From Candidatus Peribacteria bacterium (GTDB taxonomy: Bacteria > Patescibacteriota > Gracilibacteria > Peribacterales > Peribacteraceae), in contig CP082927.1 in NCBI GenBank assembly GCA_023038255.1, forward strand, positions 382,146-446,145: a stretch of DNA of 64,000 bases. The letters run 5' to 3'. The position numbers were made by a program, and so were the translations under genes. Below, one piece after another: positions 17,501 to 25,608 of the stretch. The notes beneath the pieces are model-generated. The model saw nothing but the letters and a program-made list of their open reading frames with translations. It had not been told where the DNA came from and did not search any database. The stretch's first letter is position 1. Every line of letters begins with the position of its first letter.

Positions 17501-18846
17501 CATTTACCGAAACGGCCGTCACGCAGGTGTGCCGGCACCCATTCGGTTTCCTGATTCACAAGGAGCATGTCCTGCTTCACTTTGTCGACGCTCACAAACC
17601 AGGAGCTGGTTGCGTAGTTCAGAAGCGGGGAGTCACAGCGCCAGCAGTGCGGGTAGCTGTGGCGGTAACTTGCGGATGTGAAGAGAAGGCCCTGCGCCTC
17701 CAGCCACTTGATGACTTTCTGATCGACTTTCGAGGGATCATCCTTTGGCTTCACGTCCATACCTGCAAAATCCGTGACAGCAGGGACAAACTGGCCGTTC
17801 ATTGTGACGTGCTGCAGCGGCTGATAATCCTTTCCGAAAATCTGCTTCCCGACCGTAAAGTCATCCTCACCGAATCCCGGAGCGATGTGCACGATTCCCG
17901 TTCCGTCCTCGGTGGTGACAAAATCGCCACTGACCACTTTGAAGGAATCTTTGTAGGCATCCACAAAGTAGGGGAAGAGCGGCTTATACGTTTTCCCAAT
18001 GAGCGTCTCTCCTTTGAATGCATCTCCTGTGACCTCATGCTCTTTCTTCTCAAAAACCTTTCCAACAAGAGCTGCAGCGACAATGTACACAGCGCCCTCA
18101 CAGCGAACCCTGACGTAGTCGGTCTCGGGATGCACGGCCAGGAACAAGTTTCCGGGAAGCGTCCACGGCGTCGTCGTCCAAGCTAAAATGTAGGTTCCTG
18201 GCTCATCGGCTAGCTCAAAGCGGACGGTTGCAGACTGATCGGTCACATCTTTATATCCCTGTGTGACCTCAAAGTTGCTGAGAGGCGTGCCGCAGCGCGG
18301 ACAGACGTGCATCGGCTTATATCCCTCATAAATCAGGCCTTTGTCGTGCAGTGACTTGAACACCCACCAGATGGATTCCATGTACTGCGGGTCCATCGTC
18401 TTATAGTCATGATCCATATCCACAAACCGCCCGACGCGCTCGACAGTTGCTCTCCATTCCTTCGTATAACGCTGCACAATGCCGCGGCAGAGGTCATTGA
18501 AGGCTTTTACGCCCATGGCCTCAATATCCTGCTTTCCCTTGATATTATGCTCCTTCTCGATTTCGTACTCGATCGGGAGGCCATGACAATCCCACCCAAA
18601 ACGGCGTTCCACGCGCTTTCCTTTCATTGTCTGGTAGCGGGGGATCACGTCTTTGATGGTGCCTGCAAGCAGGTGTCCATAATGCGGCAAACCGGTCGCA
18701 AACGGCGGTCCGTCGTAAAAGCTGAATGTGTCGGCCGTACTACGGTTTTTAATGCTGCGCTTGAAGACATCTTCGTCTTTCCAGTACGAGAGAATGCCGT
18801 GTTCAAGCTGCGGAAAGGATTGGCGGGGGTCAACGGGGTCAAACAT
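14551..18846 (-). CDS. ileS: Isoleucyl-tRNA synthetase with two inserted histidine-phosphatase domains
   Basis: 1431 residues; ordinary bacterial or eukaryote-like IleRS is about 900-1050. The synthetase parts are complete: HIGH-type HYGH (55-58), zinc-knuckle-like CPRCG (182-186), CP1 editing domain including GTGIVHIAPGFGEDD (315-329), NRYWGTPLPIW (461-471), CWFESGSMPYA (911-921), KMSKR (986-990) and the anticodon-binding region. Between residues about 497 and 890 lie two complete phosphoglycerate-mutase-like domains. Domain 1 has RHG at 503-505 and a second His in THGD at 652. Domain 2 has RHG at 722-724 and its second His in GHGG at 864. Both keep the acidic segment (DRLREIDMGEHEG, MLRERNFGSW). 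The DLHKDVIDDLTW element of IleRS is retained between them. The protein charges tRNA-Ile; what the phosphatases act on is unknown. The -10 TATACT ends 6 bases before the ATG. Confidence 0.93.
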   Translation of the reverse strand: MFDPVDPRQSFPQLEHGILSYWKDEDVFKRSIKNRSTADTFSFYDGPPFATGLPHYGHLLAGTIKDVIPRYQTMKGKRVERRFGWDCHGLPIEYEIEKEHNIKGKQDIEAMGVKAFNDLCRGIVQRYTKEWRATVERVGRFVDMDHDYKTMDPQYMESIWWVFKSLHDKGLIYEGYKPMHVCPRCGTPLSNFEVTQGYKDVTDQSATVRFELADEPGTYILAWTTTPWTLPGNLFLAVHPETDYVRVRCEGAVYIVAAALVGKVFEKKEHEVTGDAFKGETLIGKTYKPLFPYFVDAYKDSFKVVSGDFVTTEDGTGIVHIAPGFGEDDFTVGKQIFGKDYQPLQHVTMNGQFVPAVTDFAGMDVKPKDDPSKVDQKVIKWLEAQGLLFTSASYRHSYPHCWRCDSPLLNYATSSWFVSVDKVKQDMLLVNQETEWVPAHLRDGRFGKWLENARDWAISRNRYWGTPLPIWRTDDKKELEVIMNREDLMAHKLIRFTKVSVVRHGQSEGNLIPIYQGTMPGTNLTDLGKGQAASAAAFLNKSSIVPTVIYTSPIARALQTAEILAKETGAQIIVDDRLREIDMGEHEGKTIPVADLEISKQLRQDKKSLTSPQSTYHLPGMEPWDSVKARIFSFFEETLPKHRSDHIAIVTHGDPMYVVDHFFTKEDPYKIVARELASHATPQTYFWDHSTQSQMDLHKDVIDDLTWSGSLSDASVKLTLVRHGETDRNKDKRFNDDDTPLNATGDMQAETLAKTMGKGTFDVVLSSDLPRAAKTAAFIKKAIDAPHEEEWAMLRERNFGSWKGKTIAEVIKNKPLMYPDMDAALSHHTPENGESLQELLSRAEQAAAMIREKFAGKRVLLVGHGGFIQALRLVIENRSYAEGINLLPQNTEKIDFPLHPVLRRIPDVLDCWFESGSMPYAQSHFPFEQSSSELPKGFPADFIAEGIDQTRGWFYTLTVLSASLFKKPAFKHCIVNGTVLAEDGRKMSKRLKNYPDPVEVVEKHGADALRFALMSSPAVRAEDLRFSEKVVEETVRNVILPLWNSYSFFVTYANAAGFEPSSKPIASNHPLDKWIRAEVQDLVNRMTEQLDQYDLSATCNELGSTIDALTNWYIRLSRRRFAGKTAGEQDVYADGNDAERQAALTTLHEVLLTISQVLAPFCPFITDAIYLNLSPAKHGSIHLTDWPTMQALTKEDDALIRKNRVLRLIVRLGNKIRSEKKIKVRQPLSKSIIAIPVSMLKADDLTNEDLQLLRQELNVKDVTFTEDAGSLGQSIAMVDARKAGPRFGGRVQELIKAGKAGEFTVEENGEVLILDERLSPDEVKIIYNGREGADMAAEGGVVVSMETTLTDELIAEGYARDVIRSVQKLRKESGLLHTDTIGLSIEGMDGVLRSHGQFIADETKSVLGASTGDPITVAIEDTSIVIRFHKV

Positions 18847-18852
18847 AGAGGG

Positions 18853-18858
18853 AGTATA
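18853..18858 (-). promoter_or_regulatory. ileS -10 element, leaderless configuration
   Basis: TATACT on the minus strand, then CCCTCT, then the ileS ATG: exactly six bases between hexamer and start. Transcription would begin at or next to the A of ATG. No strong -35 is visible. Confidence 0.6.
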
Positions 18859-18905
18859 GCGGAAATACTGTGGGTTTTAAGGTGCAGTAATGACCTAAAT
18901 TTTGC

Positions 18906-18933
18906 TTGACTGCAAGCCATTTATCATTAAAAT
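18906..18933 (+). promoter_or_regulatory. Sigma-A-type promoter for the 95-aa gene
   Basis: TTGACT (18906-18911), 16-base spacer, TAAAAT (18928-18933). The ATG follows nine bases later, so the mRNA should have almost no leader. Confidence 0.6.
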
Positions 18934-18942
18934 GCGCGCGCA

Positions 18943-19230
18943 ATGATTAACTTTGTTTCAGTACCGGAAGATACGAGCGAGTTGCTTGAGAATTTGGACG
19001 GCGATCTCACGCATTTTGTGACTCAAGTCAGTCCTGATGTGGCAATGAATGTTGCTGATACGGTATCGAAAGGTGTAGAGGATACAAAACAGGAAATGCT
19101 CCGTGTCGTTGCAGCAAATGCCGCAATGAGTACAGTCCTCGAAACAGAGAAAAGGACCACATGGGCATTACTTTTCGCAACAGCATTAGAAAAATGCCGC
19201 GAAAAGGCACTTTCACTTAATCTGCTTTAA
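18943..19230 (+). CDS. Hypothetical protein, 95 aa
   Basis: Not recognised. It appears to be a soluble, all-helical, acidic protein with no signal peptide or membrane segment. The heptad-like pattern in the middle (VADTVSKGVEDTKQEMLRVVAANAAM, named in parts) suggests an amphipathic helix. A good promoter lies immediately upstream and the gene is probably expressed from a leaderless mRNA. It is divergent from ileS. Confidence 0.6.
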   Translation: MINFVSVPEDTSELLENLDGDLTHFVTQVSPDVAMNVADTVSKGVEDTKQEMLRVVAANAAMSTVLETEKRTTWALLFATALEKCREKALSLNLL

Positions 19231-19288
19231 AACAAAGTCTACGAAGATGCAGTAGACTTATTTGTTTTTTTATTTCATTATATTTCCG

Positions 19289-20431
19289 ATGTCTATCGCC
19301 AGTAATGGATCGGCAAATGGTTTTGAAAAAGACCCTCTTGAAGATTTAGTCAGAGAGGAGCTTTTAAAAGCTATAAAAGGAAAAGAAGGCATTCTTGAAG
19401 AAGATCCGACAGATCCATCCCTTCCTAATGTGATACGGCGGGTAGATGATGGAAAGAAAGGTGTACGTCAGGAAAGCACTCAATTAATGGGCATTGCTCC
19501 TGAGCATCTTGAAATTGCACGCCGGCTCGAAACAAGAATTCTCAGCTTAGAAACCCCGCGTCTTTTGGAACAGATACAGGCTTTGCATGATGATTGTTTG
19601 CTCCCTGCATCTTGTTTGGAGCACGCAGTAAAAGGAAATCCTCGACCATTGAGTGATGTCATTAAACACGGAGTCATTCTGGATAGATTTGATCCGCCCC
19701 AAGAAGAATTAGCTATCTACCGGCAGAACATGCCAGGTTATTTGTCACCCAAAAATTTACTCATTGCTAATTTGAACGGCTCGATAAAGCGGCCTGGAAA
19801 TTTTGCACTTGTGGGACTCATTGATCCTGCAAAAAATGAAGGTGAAAATATTGTTGGATATATTGATGCCCGGTTTCCTCCTCATGAAGACGAAGAAGTG
19901 GATCGTCGCTTGTATCAAATGTATATGACTAACTTACTGCAGCTTGATGGAAAGCCCGGGTTGGAAAAAGGTGAATTACAATATAAGAGAGGATGGGAAA
20001 CAGATGCACTGGTACGACAGGTGGGAAAAATGTGGGAGATTGGGACTATTCTTGTGAAGCGCGGATACAGAAAAGCAGGGGGCGCAGAAATTCTCCTGAA
20101 TGATATTGAGCAGCATATGATTGAAAAAGTGGGCCCAGAAGGAATCCGTAGAGTAATCTGTTCAGTTTTTGATGGCTTTAGTGCGAAATCGGAAGGACAG
20201 CCGGCAGATCTTGGCTCCAATCCTGCGAGTAAAGATTTCTTTAAAGAGAAATTTGGCTTTTGCAAACTTGCAGGAAGATATCCGGATCATGAGGTTGTGG
20301 TATTTCCGATTAATGGAAAACTCACCCCCCTTGTTCCACACTGGGAAGTGCTTTACCAGGGTGAACATCGTCTAAGAAAGGCTCTTGATGCCTCGCCCAT
20401 TCTTCATTATCTCGGACGCCGGGAAATGTAG
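19289..20431 (+). CDS. Hypothetical protein with GNAT acetyltransferase-like C-terminal half
   Basis: 380 residues from ATG 19289 (the only ATG near the start; a CATTAT -10 ends seven bases before it). The N-terminal half is helical and unrecognised. The C-terminal part resembles the GNAT fold: an acceptor-strand segment MWEIGTILVKRGYRKAGGAE with the R-x-x-G/A-like loop, helix ILLNDIEQHMIEKVG, and a late NPASKDFFKEKFGFCKLAGRY, which matches the 'N..a..fYek.GF' end of GNAT proteins. Acetyl transfer is inferred from this pattern only. The gene is AT-richer than its neighbours. Confidence 0.55.
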   Translation: MSIASNGSANGFEKDPLEDLVREELLKAIKGKEGILEEDPTDPSLPNVIRRVDDGKKGVRQESTQLMGIAPEHLEIARRLETRILSLETPRLLEQIQALHDDCLLPASCLEHAVKGNPRPLSDVIKHGVILDRFDPPQEELAIYRQNMPGYLSPKNLLIANLNGSIKRPGNFALVGLIDPAKNEGENIVGYIDARFPPHEDEEVDRRLYQMYMTNLLQLDGKPGLEKGELQYKRGWETDALVRQVGKMWEIGTILVKRGYRKAGGAEILLNDIEQHMIEKVGPEGIRRVICSVFDGFSAKSEGQPADLGSNPASKDFFKEKFGFCKLAGRYPDHEVVVFPINGKLTPLVPHWEVLYQGEHRLRKALDASPILHYLGRREM

Positions 20432-20456
20432 GCAAAGAGGGGTGGGATACTATAGA

Positions 20457-23213
20457 TCAGGCATCATTCTTTTTTGCAAACATATTGATATACGCAGTCG
20501 GCAAAAATGCTCCGCAGGAGACAATAACTCCAGCGATCAGTGTGTACATATTCGGGATGCCCATCAGAATAGATTCGCTCAGGATGGTTCCGGGAATAAT
20601 CAGGAAGGAGAACCGGAGCACGAAATCGAATTCTCTGTGTGAGAGAAGGTAGTAGTAAATGTAGTACGGCAGTCCGGAAATAAGAATCGTACAGATGACA
20701 ACGAGCCCGATGGAGGATGGGGTGAGATTGTTGAAAGACGAAAATGCCAGAAGCGGCAGGCTGAAGATGAGTCCGAGCACGGAGAGTGCGAAGAAATACT
20801 GTGCGGCGCGCAGGGAAACCTTCTCTTTGCGCTTGTAGCGTTCGCTGATGATGGAGAAAGCGGTGAAGGAAGCGATGGAGAGCGCGGTATAGATCATGCC
20901 TTCCGTACTCCAGTCCGGATTTTTTCCAACGAGCAATGCCAGACCCGCAACAACAATTGCCCATGTGATTGCCAGCAGCATGACGCGCTTCCGGTTCACA
21001 ATGGTTGTCAGAATAATACCGGCGATCGTCATCGGAATGGTGTAGTGAGAGGGCATAGTTTCCCGTACAGCCGCATACGTGGTGAGCGCTGTCAGGAAGA
21101 AGAGGATGGCTGTCAGGAGCAGCGAGGGGTTGCGCAGTGACAGTTTTGCCTCCGGCAGAATCTGATGTGCACGCACCCAGGCAAGGAAGCAGCCACTCAG
21201 AATAGTCAGTGTTCCGAAGAAGATAATGCTGATTTCTGCAATCGAAATGCCGGTGTACTGGAGGAGCAGTTTGGTGGCCGCCGGGTCGAGTCCCCAGAGA
21301 AGGAAGAGCAGGCAGGTGAATGCGATGCGACGGTAATACGAAATAGTCGGTGCGATCTCATACTTACCCGGAGCAAGTTGATTCATGGCGATACTCATAT
21401 TCGTTTTTTCCCCTTCCGATAAACGTATTTCAAATTCAAGCTTCCGCCGCTCTTTTGTGGCCTTCAGCACTTTCATTTTCCTGATGTCATACATCTGCAT
21501 CATGGCGCCGAACGGCATCAGACTTGTTGTCGCAATATCACAGATAAATGTGTACAGCCTCTTTTTTGTAAGACTGCTTTTCTTCTGTGCCACCGTTTGC
21601 TGAAAGAGGATGGATTCCACCTCCTCGACCGTCATCCGTCCCTCGGCAATCTGTTCATACAGAATGTCCAGACCGAACTGACGCTGTGCACTCAAATTTT
21701 TCTCGATCACATTGCGGTCAAATTCACTGATGTACCCGCGCCTCTTGTGTCTGAGATATTCTTCCAGCAACGCCTGGCCCAGATCCTGCTTGATTTTCTT
21801 GTCCTGCTTGGAGAGAGATTCACGGATCATGGCTGCAGCAACGCCGGTATGGACTGAGCGGAGCCACTCAAGTTTTACCTGCATCGCTCCATCAAAACTT
21901 GCCTGAATGGTGCAGGAATTCTCAAGCTCTGTGTGGAATGCAGCCGGTTGGTCATTGATGTAGATTTCTTTTGTGTAAATTCCTTTTTCACCATACAGAT
22001 AAAAAACAGCATCCAGCGCGGTTGATTGTGCGGGCAGAAGCTGAATGTTGTTTCCTTCACCGTGTACGAGAATCGATTCACCCAGAATATCGTTCTGCAG
22101 GCTCAACCAGAAAATATCGCTGCGGTTAGCGGTGTCCTGGGAGACCGGAGAAATGTGTTTGGTCCAGGGAAGGTAGTCGAGCAGTCCCCGTTCTTTGGCA
22201 TCAAAACAGCGCGTTGTAATGCCTTTCCAGGCGTATTCCTGCATGTCCGTCGTACGGATTTTGCACTGAATACGCATTCCGTTCTCCATGATGATAGTGG
22301 TGTGTATTGCTTCGTATCCGTTGATGATGGGAGTGTTGATATAATCCTGGAAGGAGAGCTCATCGCGCTGCCACGTCTGGTGCAGAATGCCGAGTGTCGT
22401 ATAACAGTCTTCCACGTCTTTACAGACGAAGGCGAGATTAATGAGCGGGGATATGATGCGCCCCTTTTGTTCAAGGCTGTACTGCAGCTGGAGGTTGTCC
22501 CAGGATTTTTCCTCAATAAGAATCGTGAACGGCAATTTCCGGACATTCCGTTCAGCAGACTGGAGGATGGATGTCAGAACGGATTTGCTGGTTTCCTCAT
22601 TTTTGCGCCGGATTTCCAGAAGATGCGGCATGAGGTCCGGTTTCAAAATCTGCAGTGACATGGATTCCAGCTCATCGCGCACACGGCGCATACACAGACG
22701 GTCGGCGATTTTGACGTAAATATCCATTGTTTCCTGTGCAACACGGCGCTGTTTCTCGATGGGGCGGAAACCGATTGTCTGCATGTTGTGAAGACGGTCC
22801 GCCAGCTTGATGGTCATAATGCGGATATCCGTCTGCATCACTGTAAAGATCTTGCGGATTGTTTCGATTTTTTCATTCAGAGACGCCTGATGTGCGACAT
22901 CCTCATAATTCAATTTCGTCAGTCCATCAATCAGGCGTGCAACTGCTGCAGGGAATTTTCCTTCAATATCCGCCATCGTGACGGATGTGTCCTCGACGGT
23001 GTCGTGCAAGAGGGCGGCAATGATGGTGTCTGCATCTGCACCCATATCAATAAGCAGGCGCGCAACGGCGACGGGGTGCGTGAAATATTCCTCCCCGGAC
23101 TCTCTTTTCTGGCCTTCATGTGCTTTTTGTGCAAGATCGAATGCTTTTTGAATGGACTTTTGCTGACTTAGTGTGAAATGCCGAATATAAAACGAAAATT
23201 CGCTCCACTGCAT
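20457..23213 (-). CDS. RelA/SpoT-like (p)ppGpp hydrolase fused to a ten-helix EamA/DMT-like membrane domain
   Basis: 918 residues. The HD hydrolase domain (1-190) has the metal-binding set: FTHP (His 46), LLHDTVEDT (His 70, Asp 71) and IKLADRLHNM (Asp 139). A RelA/SpoT synthetase-like domain follows (about 215-340), with DYINTPIINGYEAIHTTI, but the normal R-x-K-S motif is absent and the catalytic EVQIRT segment reads QCKIRT, so synthesis is probably lost. A TGS-like segment lies at about 380-450 and a helical linker at 450-600. Residues about 628-912 form roughly ten membrane helices with drug/metabolite-transporter features (LLFLLWGLDPAATKLLL). SpoT-type enzymes degrade (p)ppGpp; joining one to a transporter-like domain is unusual. 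The -10 TATAAT ends eight bases before the ATG. Confidence 0.85.
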   Translation of the reverse strand: MQWSEFSFYIRHFTLSQQKSIQKAFDLAQKAHEGQKRESGEEYFTHPVAVARLLIDMGADADTIIAALLHDTVEDTSVTMADIEGKFPAAVARLIDGLTKLNYEDVAHQASLNEKIETIRKIFTVMQTDIRIMTIKLADRLHNMQTIGFRPIEKQRRVAQETMDIYVKIADRLCMRRVRDELESMSLQILKPDLMPHLLEIRRKNEETSKSVLTSILQSAERNVRKLPFTILIEEKSWDNLQLQYSLEQKGRIISPLINLAFVCKDVEDCYTTLGILHQTWQRDELSFQDYINTPIINGYEAIHTTIIMENGMRIQCKIRTTDMQEYAWKGITTRCFDAKERGLLDYLPWTKHISPVSQDTANRSDIFWLSLQNDILGESILVHGEGNNIQLLPAQSTALDAVFYLYGEKGIYTKEIYINDQPAAFHTELENSCTIQASFDGAMQVKLEWLRSVHTGVAAAMIRESLSKQDKKIKQDLGQALLEEYLRHKRRGYISEFDRNVIEKNLSAQRQFGLDILYEQIAEGRMTVEEVESILFQQTVAQKKSSLTKKRLYTFICDIATTSLMPFGAMMQMYDIRKMKVLKATKERRKLEFEIRLSEGEKTNMSIAMNQLAPGKYEIAPTISYYRRIAFTCLLFLLWGLDPAATKLLLQYTGISIAEISIIFFGTLTILSGCFLAWVRAHQILPEAKLSLRNPSLLLTAILFFLTALTTYAAVRETMPSHYTIPMTIAGIILTTIVNRKRVMLLAITWAIVVAGLALLVGKNPDWSTEGMIYTALSIASFTAFSIISERYKRKEKVSLRAAQYFFALSVLGLIFSLPLLAFSSFNNLTPSSIGLVVICTILISGLPYYIYYYLLSHREFDFVLRFSFLIIPGTILSESILMGIPNMYTLIAGVIVSCGAFLPTAYINMFAKKNDA

Positions 23214-23221
23214 AATATGGA

Positions 23222-23227
23222 ATTATA
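23222..23227 (-). promoter_or_regulatory. -10 element of the RelA/SpoT-fusion gene
   Basis: TATAAT on the minus strand with eight bases to the ATG; near-leaderless arrangement. Confidence 0.5.
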
Positions 23228-23407
23228 CGCCTTTTTGGCCTTATTCAAAGCTTTTTTATCTGCCTTATGAGCAAAACGGCATGTTTACAATGTCTGACAA
23301 AAGCATTTGCGTCCTATTTTGTACTATCTCTGCATAAATCTTTGAGATAGTTGCATACAGGACAATGATAGGGGTATACAGACTTTTAGGTGTGTATGCC
23401 TCGCGTC

Positions 23408-23413
23408 TATAAT
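23408..23413 (+). promoter_or_regulatory. -10 element upstream of the 473-aa gene
   Basis: TATAAT followed by a 26-base C/T-rich leader (TTGCATCTTTCCTTCTG) to the ATG at 23440. The 23214-23407 stretch is AT-rich intergenic sequence with no gene seen. Confidence 0.5.
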
Positions 23414-23439
23414 TCAGTCTTGCATCTTTCCTTCTGATT

Positions 23440-24861
23440 ATGCAAAGACCGCTCATTTCCATGGAACAGGGGATGTTCCAACAAATGGAAATATCTCAAA
23501 TCTGGCAGAATGGTGCGGCAGCAACCGTGAATGCATTAGTCGGTCAATTTGCAGATAATCTGAGTCTGCAGCAATCTCAGTGTTATGAACAACTGAATGG
23601 GAACGCGGCGGCACAGATTGAACTTTCCGCATTACTGGCCAAGCGCACTATCAATCGGCTGGGCGTTGAGGCTTTTGATAAAGTACTGAGGATCTATCAG
23701 GGTAAGGGGGATATGGTGGAAATGGAGGACTGGATTGAAGAGAGTGTTGAGGAAGAGGTGAATCAATGGCGCAAGAAAAACAGGGCCGGGTATCATCACA
23801 TACTGGATACAGCTGTCTTTCAGGGCGACGGCAAATCCTCTGAAGAAACAGCACGCAGTGAGTGGGAGAAAAAAATACAATTGCTGGATGCACAATGGCG
23901 CATTCGCTACCCATCCGGAACGCGGGAATTTTTTTCCAAAGTCAGGCAGGCTACATACAGGGAAATGCAACCCGATGATGCTTTTACTATTGCAGAGATT
24001 CATAATTCCCGGCTGCTGGACCGTAAGGTTATGGAACTGATTCGGGACAAGCAGACGCCGGAGAGTGTGGCAAAAAACATTGATGCCTTCAGGGAAAAAT
24101 TGCGCAAAGGCCTGTTTGACCGTCCAATCAGTCATGAGAAATTGGCCGAGGATCTCCAGAAAAAAGAGGAAGGCTCCCTTCAGCTCACGGGTCGTATTCT
24201 GGAGTCTGATGGTAAAGTTCTCGCATGGAATACGTGGCTGCAGACGCCGTTGAACCCCAATGATTCTGTACGTGAATATATACATGACTATCTGAGACAC
24301 GGAGAGACAGGCGGCAGGATGCGTTATTTTCATATTGTCGACATGGGAGCCGGTGCAATGCAGCAGTATCTGATGGAGCGGTGGAAAAATATTCAGCTCT
24401 TTGGCACCATCCATGGTCTATATCCGTTTGCGGCCAATAAATTATTTGCGCTGAGTGCAGAGGAGATGAGGTATAGAGATCATCATCTGTCTCATCTCAT
24501 TCTCGATCGCATGGGTTCATTTGTTATTAAGCCGGATTTTGTTCTATCGAAATCCCTGGGGGTGCACTGGAATACCCCCCAAAATAATGCCAATAATCAG
24601 CTCTTTTTTATTCCCCGGAGATTCCGGGATATCGCAATGGATTCGAACAAGGACAATCCCCGGGCGGTGAGCGTCGGGGTCATTGATGGAAAGGAGCGTA
24701 CGTTAAATCCCAGCTGGATCGTGTCCCGGGGTGACATGAGAGACGTGATTCCGGCAAGTATGAAGCTGTGGAGGGATGAGCAGATTCGTCATGCTGATCT
24801 GTCGCCCGATACCTATGAAGAAAACAAGATCAATCCGACTCTTTCTGAAGGTTCAAAATAA
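23440..24861 (+). CDS. Hypothetical protein, 473 aa
   Basis: Not recognised. It is largely helical and hydrophilic with no signal peptide or membrane segment. The N-terminal third has Gln-rich helices (MEQGMFQQMEISQIW). The middle contains an RNA/peptide-enzyme-like beta segment (GGRMRYFHIVDMGAGAMQQYL), and the end is charged. The GNAT-like gene at 19289 shares the general build (helical N-terminus, beta-rich C-terminus), but no clear homology was established. The 3' end overlaps the convergent Nudix gene by 32 bases. Confidence 0.6.
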   Translation: MQRPLISMEQGMFQQMEISQIWQNGAAATVNALVGQFADNLSLQQSQCYEQLNGNAAAQIELSALLAKRTINRLGVEAFDKVLRIYQGKGDMVEMEDWIEESVEEEVNQWRKKNRAGYHHILDTAVFQGDGKSSEETARSEWEKKIQLLDAQWRIRYPSGTREFFSKVRQATYREMQPDDAFTIAEIHNSRLLDRKVMELIRDKQTPESVAKNIDAFREKLRKGLFDRPISHEKLAEDLQKKEEGSLQLTGRILESDGKVLAWNTWLQTPLNPNDSVREYIHDYLRHGETGGRMRYFHIVDMGAGAMQQYLMERWKNIQLFGTIHGLYPFAANKLFALSAEEMRYRDHHLSHLILDRMGSFVIKPDFVLSKSLGVHWNTPQNNANNQLFFIPRRFRDIAMDSNKDNPRAVSVGVIDGKERTLNPSWIVSRGDMRDVIPASMKLWRDEQIRHADLSPDTYEENKINPTLSEGSK

Positions 24862-25315
24862 ACCCCCGCACGTTGCTGTAGATTTTTTCATCAGGGATCG
24901 CCTGTACTTCATCAGCTGTAAACCACCGCAGCTCTTCCCCTTCGTTCTCTTCCAGTGTCAGCACCTGGTCTTCATCAACCGGTCTTGCAAGATACACGAA
25001 GTCCATATGTTCATGAGCCGGTTCATTATGGGCGGGGCGGGCTTCAATGGTTTCGAGCAGAAAGGCGAAGGGTTTTTTCAGAATGCGTCCTTCTGCGGGG
25101 TTGGTTGCAAACAGATTGTCCTGCGCATCGCCGGTAATCTCCACATCGAGTCCGGTCTCTTCTTTGCACTCGCGTTTTGCGGCATCTTCCGGCAGTTCAT
25201 TCTCATCAATATGGCCACCAGGGGGCATCCACTTTTGGGCTTTCTTGTGCCAGAGGAGGAGGATGCGCTTCTGTGAGTCGACGACGAAGGCGGAGGCGGT
25301 GAAGTGGCGGATCAT
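24830..25315 (-). CDS. Nudix hydrolase
   Basis: 161 residues from ATG 25315; longer in-frame starts run into the repeat and are rejected. The Nudix box is complete: GGHIDENELPEDAAKRECKE followed by ETGLDV, fitting GX5EX7REUXEEXGU. The preceding strand (ILLLWHKKAQKWMPPGGH) is typical of MutT-like enzymes. The protein cleaves nucleoside diphosphate-X compounds, probably in nucleotide clean-up; the substrate is unknown. It is convergent with and overlaps the 473-aa gene. Confidence 0.88.
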   Translation of the reverse strand: MIRHFTASAFVVDSQKRILLLWHKKAQKWMPPGGHIDENELPEDAAKRECKEETGLDVEITGDAQDNLFATNPAEGRILKKPFAFLLETIEARPAHNEPAHEHMDFVYLARPVDEDQVLTLEENEGEELRWFTADEVQAIPDEKIYSNVRGFILNLQKESD

Positions 25316-25374
25316 AGAGAGGAGCTTATCGAAGGTTATCTTTTGTGAGAATGGGTTTCTTAGTATCTTGCTTC

Positions 25375-25608
25375 CCCTCCGGGGGCCGCTGCCGCGGGGG
25401 CATTCTTTTTGCCCCTGCAGCAAAAAGAATCAAAAAGTGCGGTCCGGCCAGAGCCACTGACCGCTGACCCCCTCACCCCCCGTGGCCGGACACCTCCCAA
25501 CGAAACCTTCATTTTCACTTCGTGAAAATGTTCCTGGTGGAACTCTTTGTTTTATTGGAACCAGGAGAACTCCCTCTCTCGTTCCGGGAGAGGGGCGGGG
25601 AGAGGGCT
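25375..25608 (+). repeat. Structured intergenic repeat, copy B
   Basis: Second copy of the element at 13911-14154, same strand. Hairpin 1 arms are ATTCTTTTTGC (25402-25412) and GCAAAAAGAAT (25420-25430). Hairpin 2 is CATTTTCAC with GTGAAAATG (25510-25530). Compared with copy A, a G-C pair is replaced by A-T in both hairpins and one base pair is lost from both arms of hairpin 1. As in copy A, it ends on the stop codon of a minus-strand gene, here the phosphoesterase. Confidence 0.8.
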
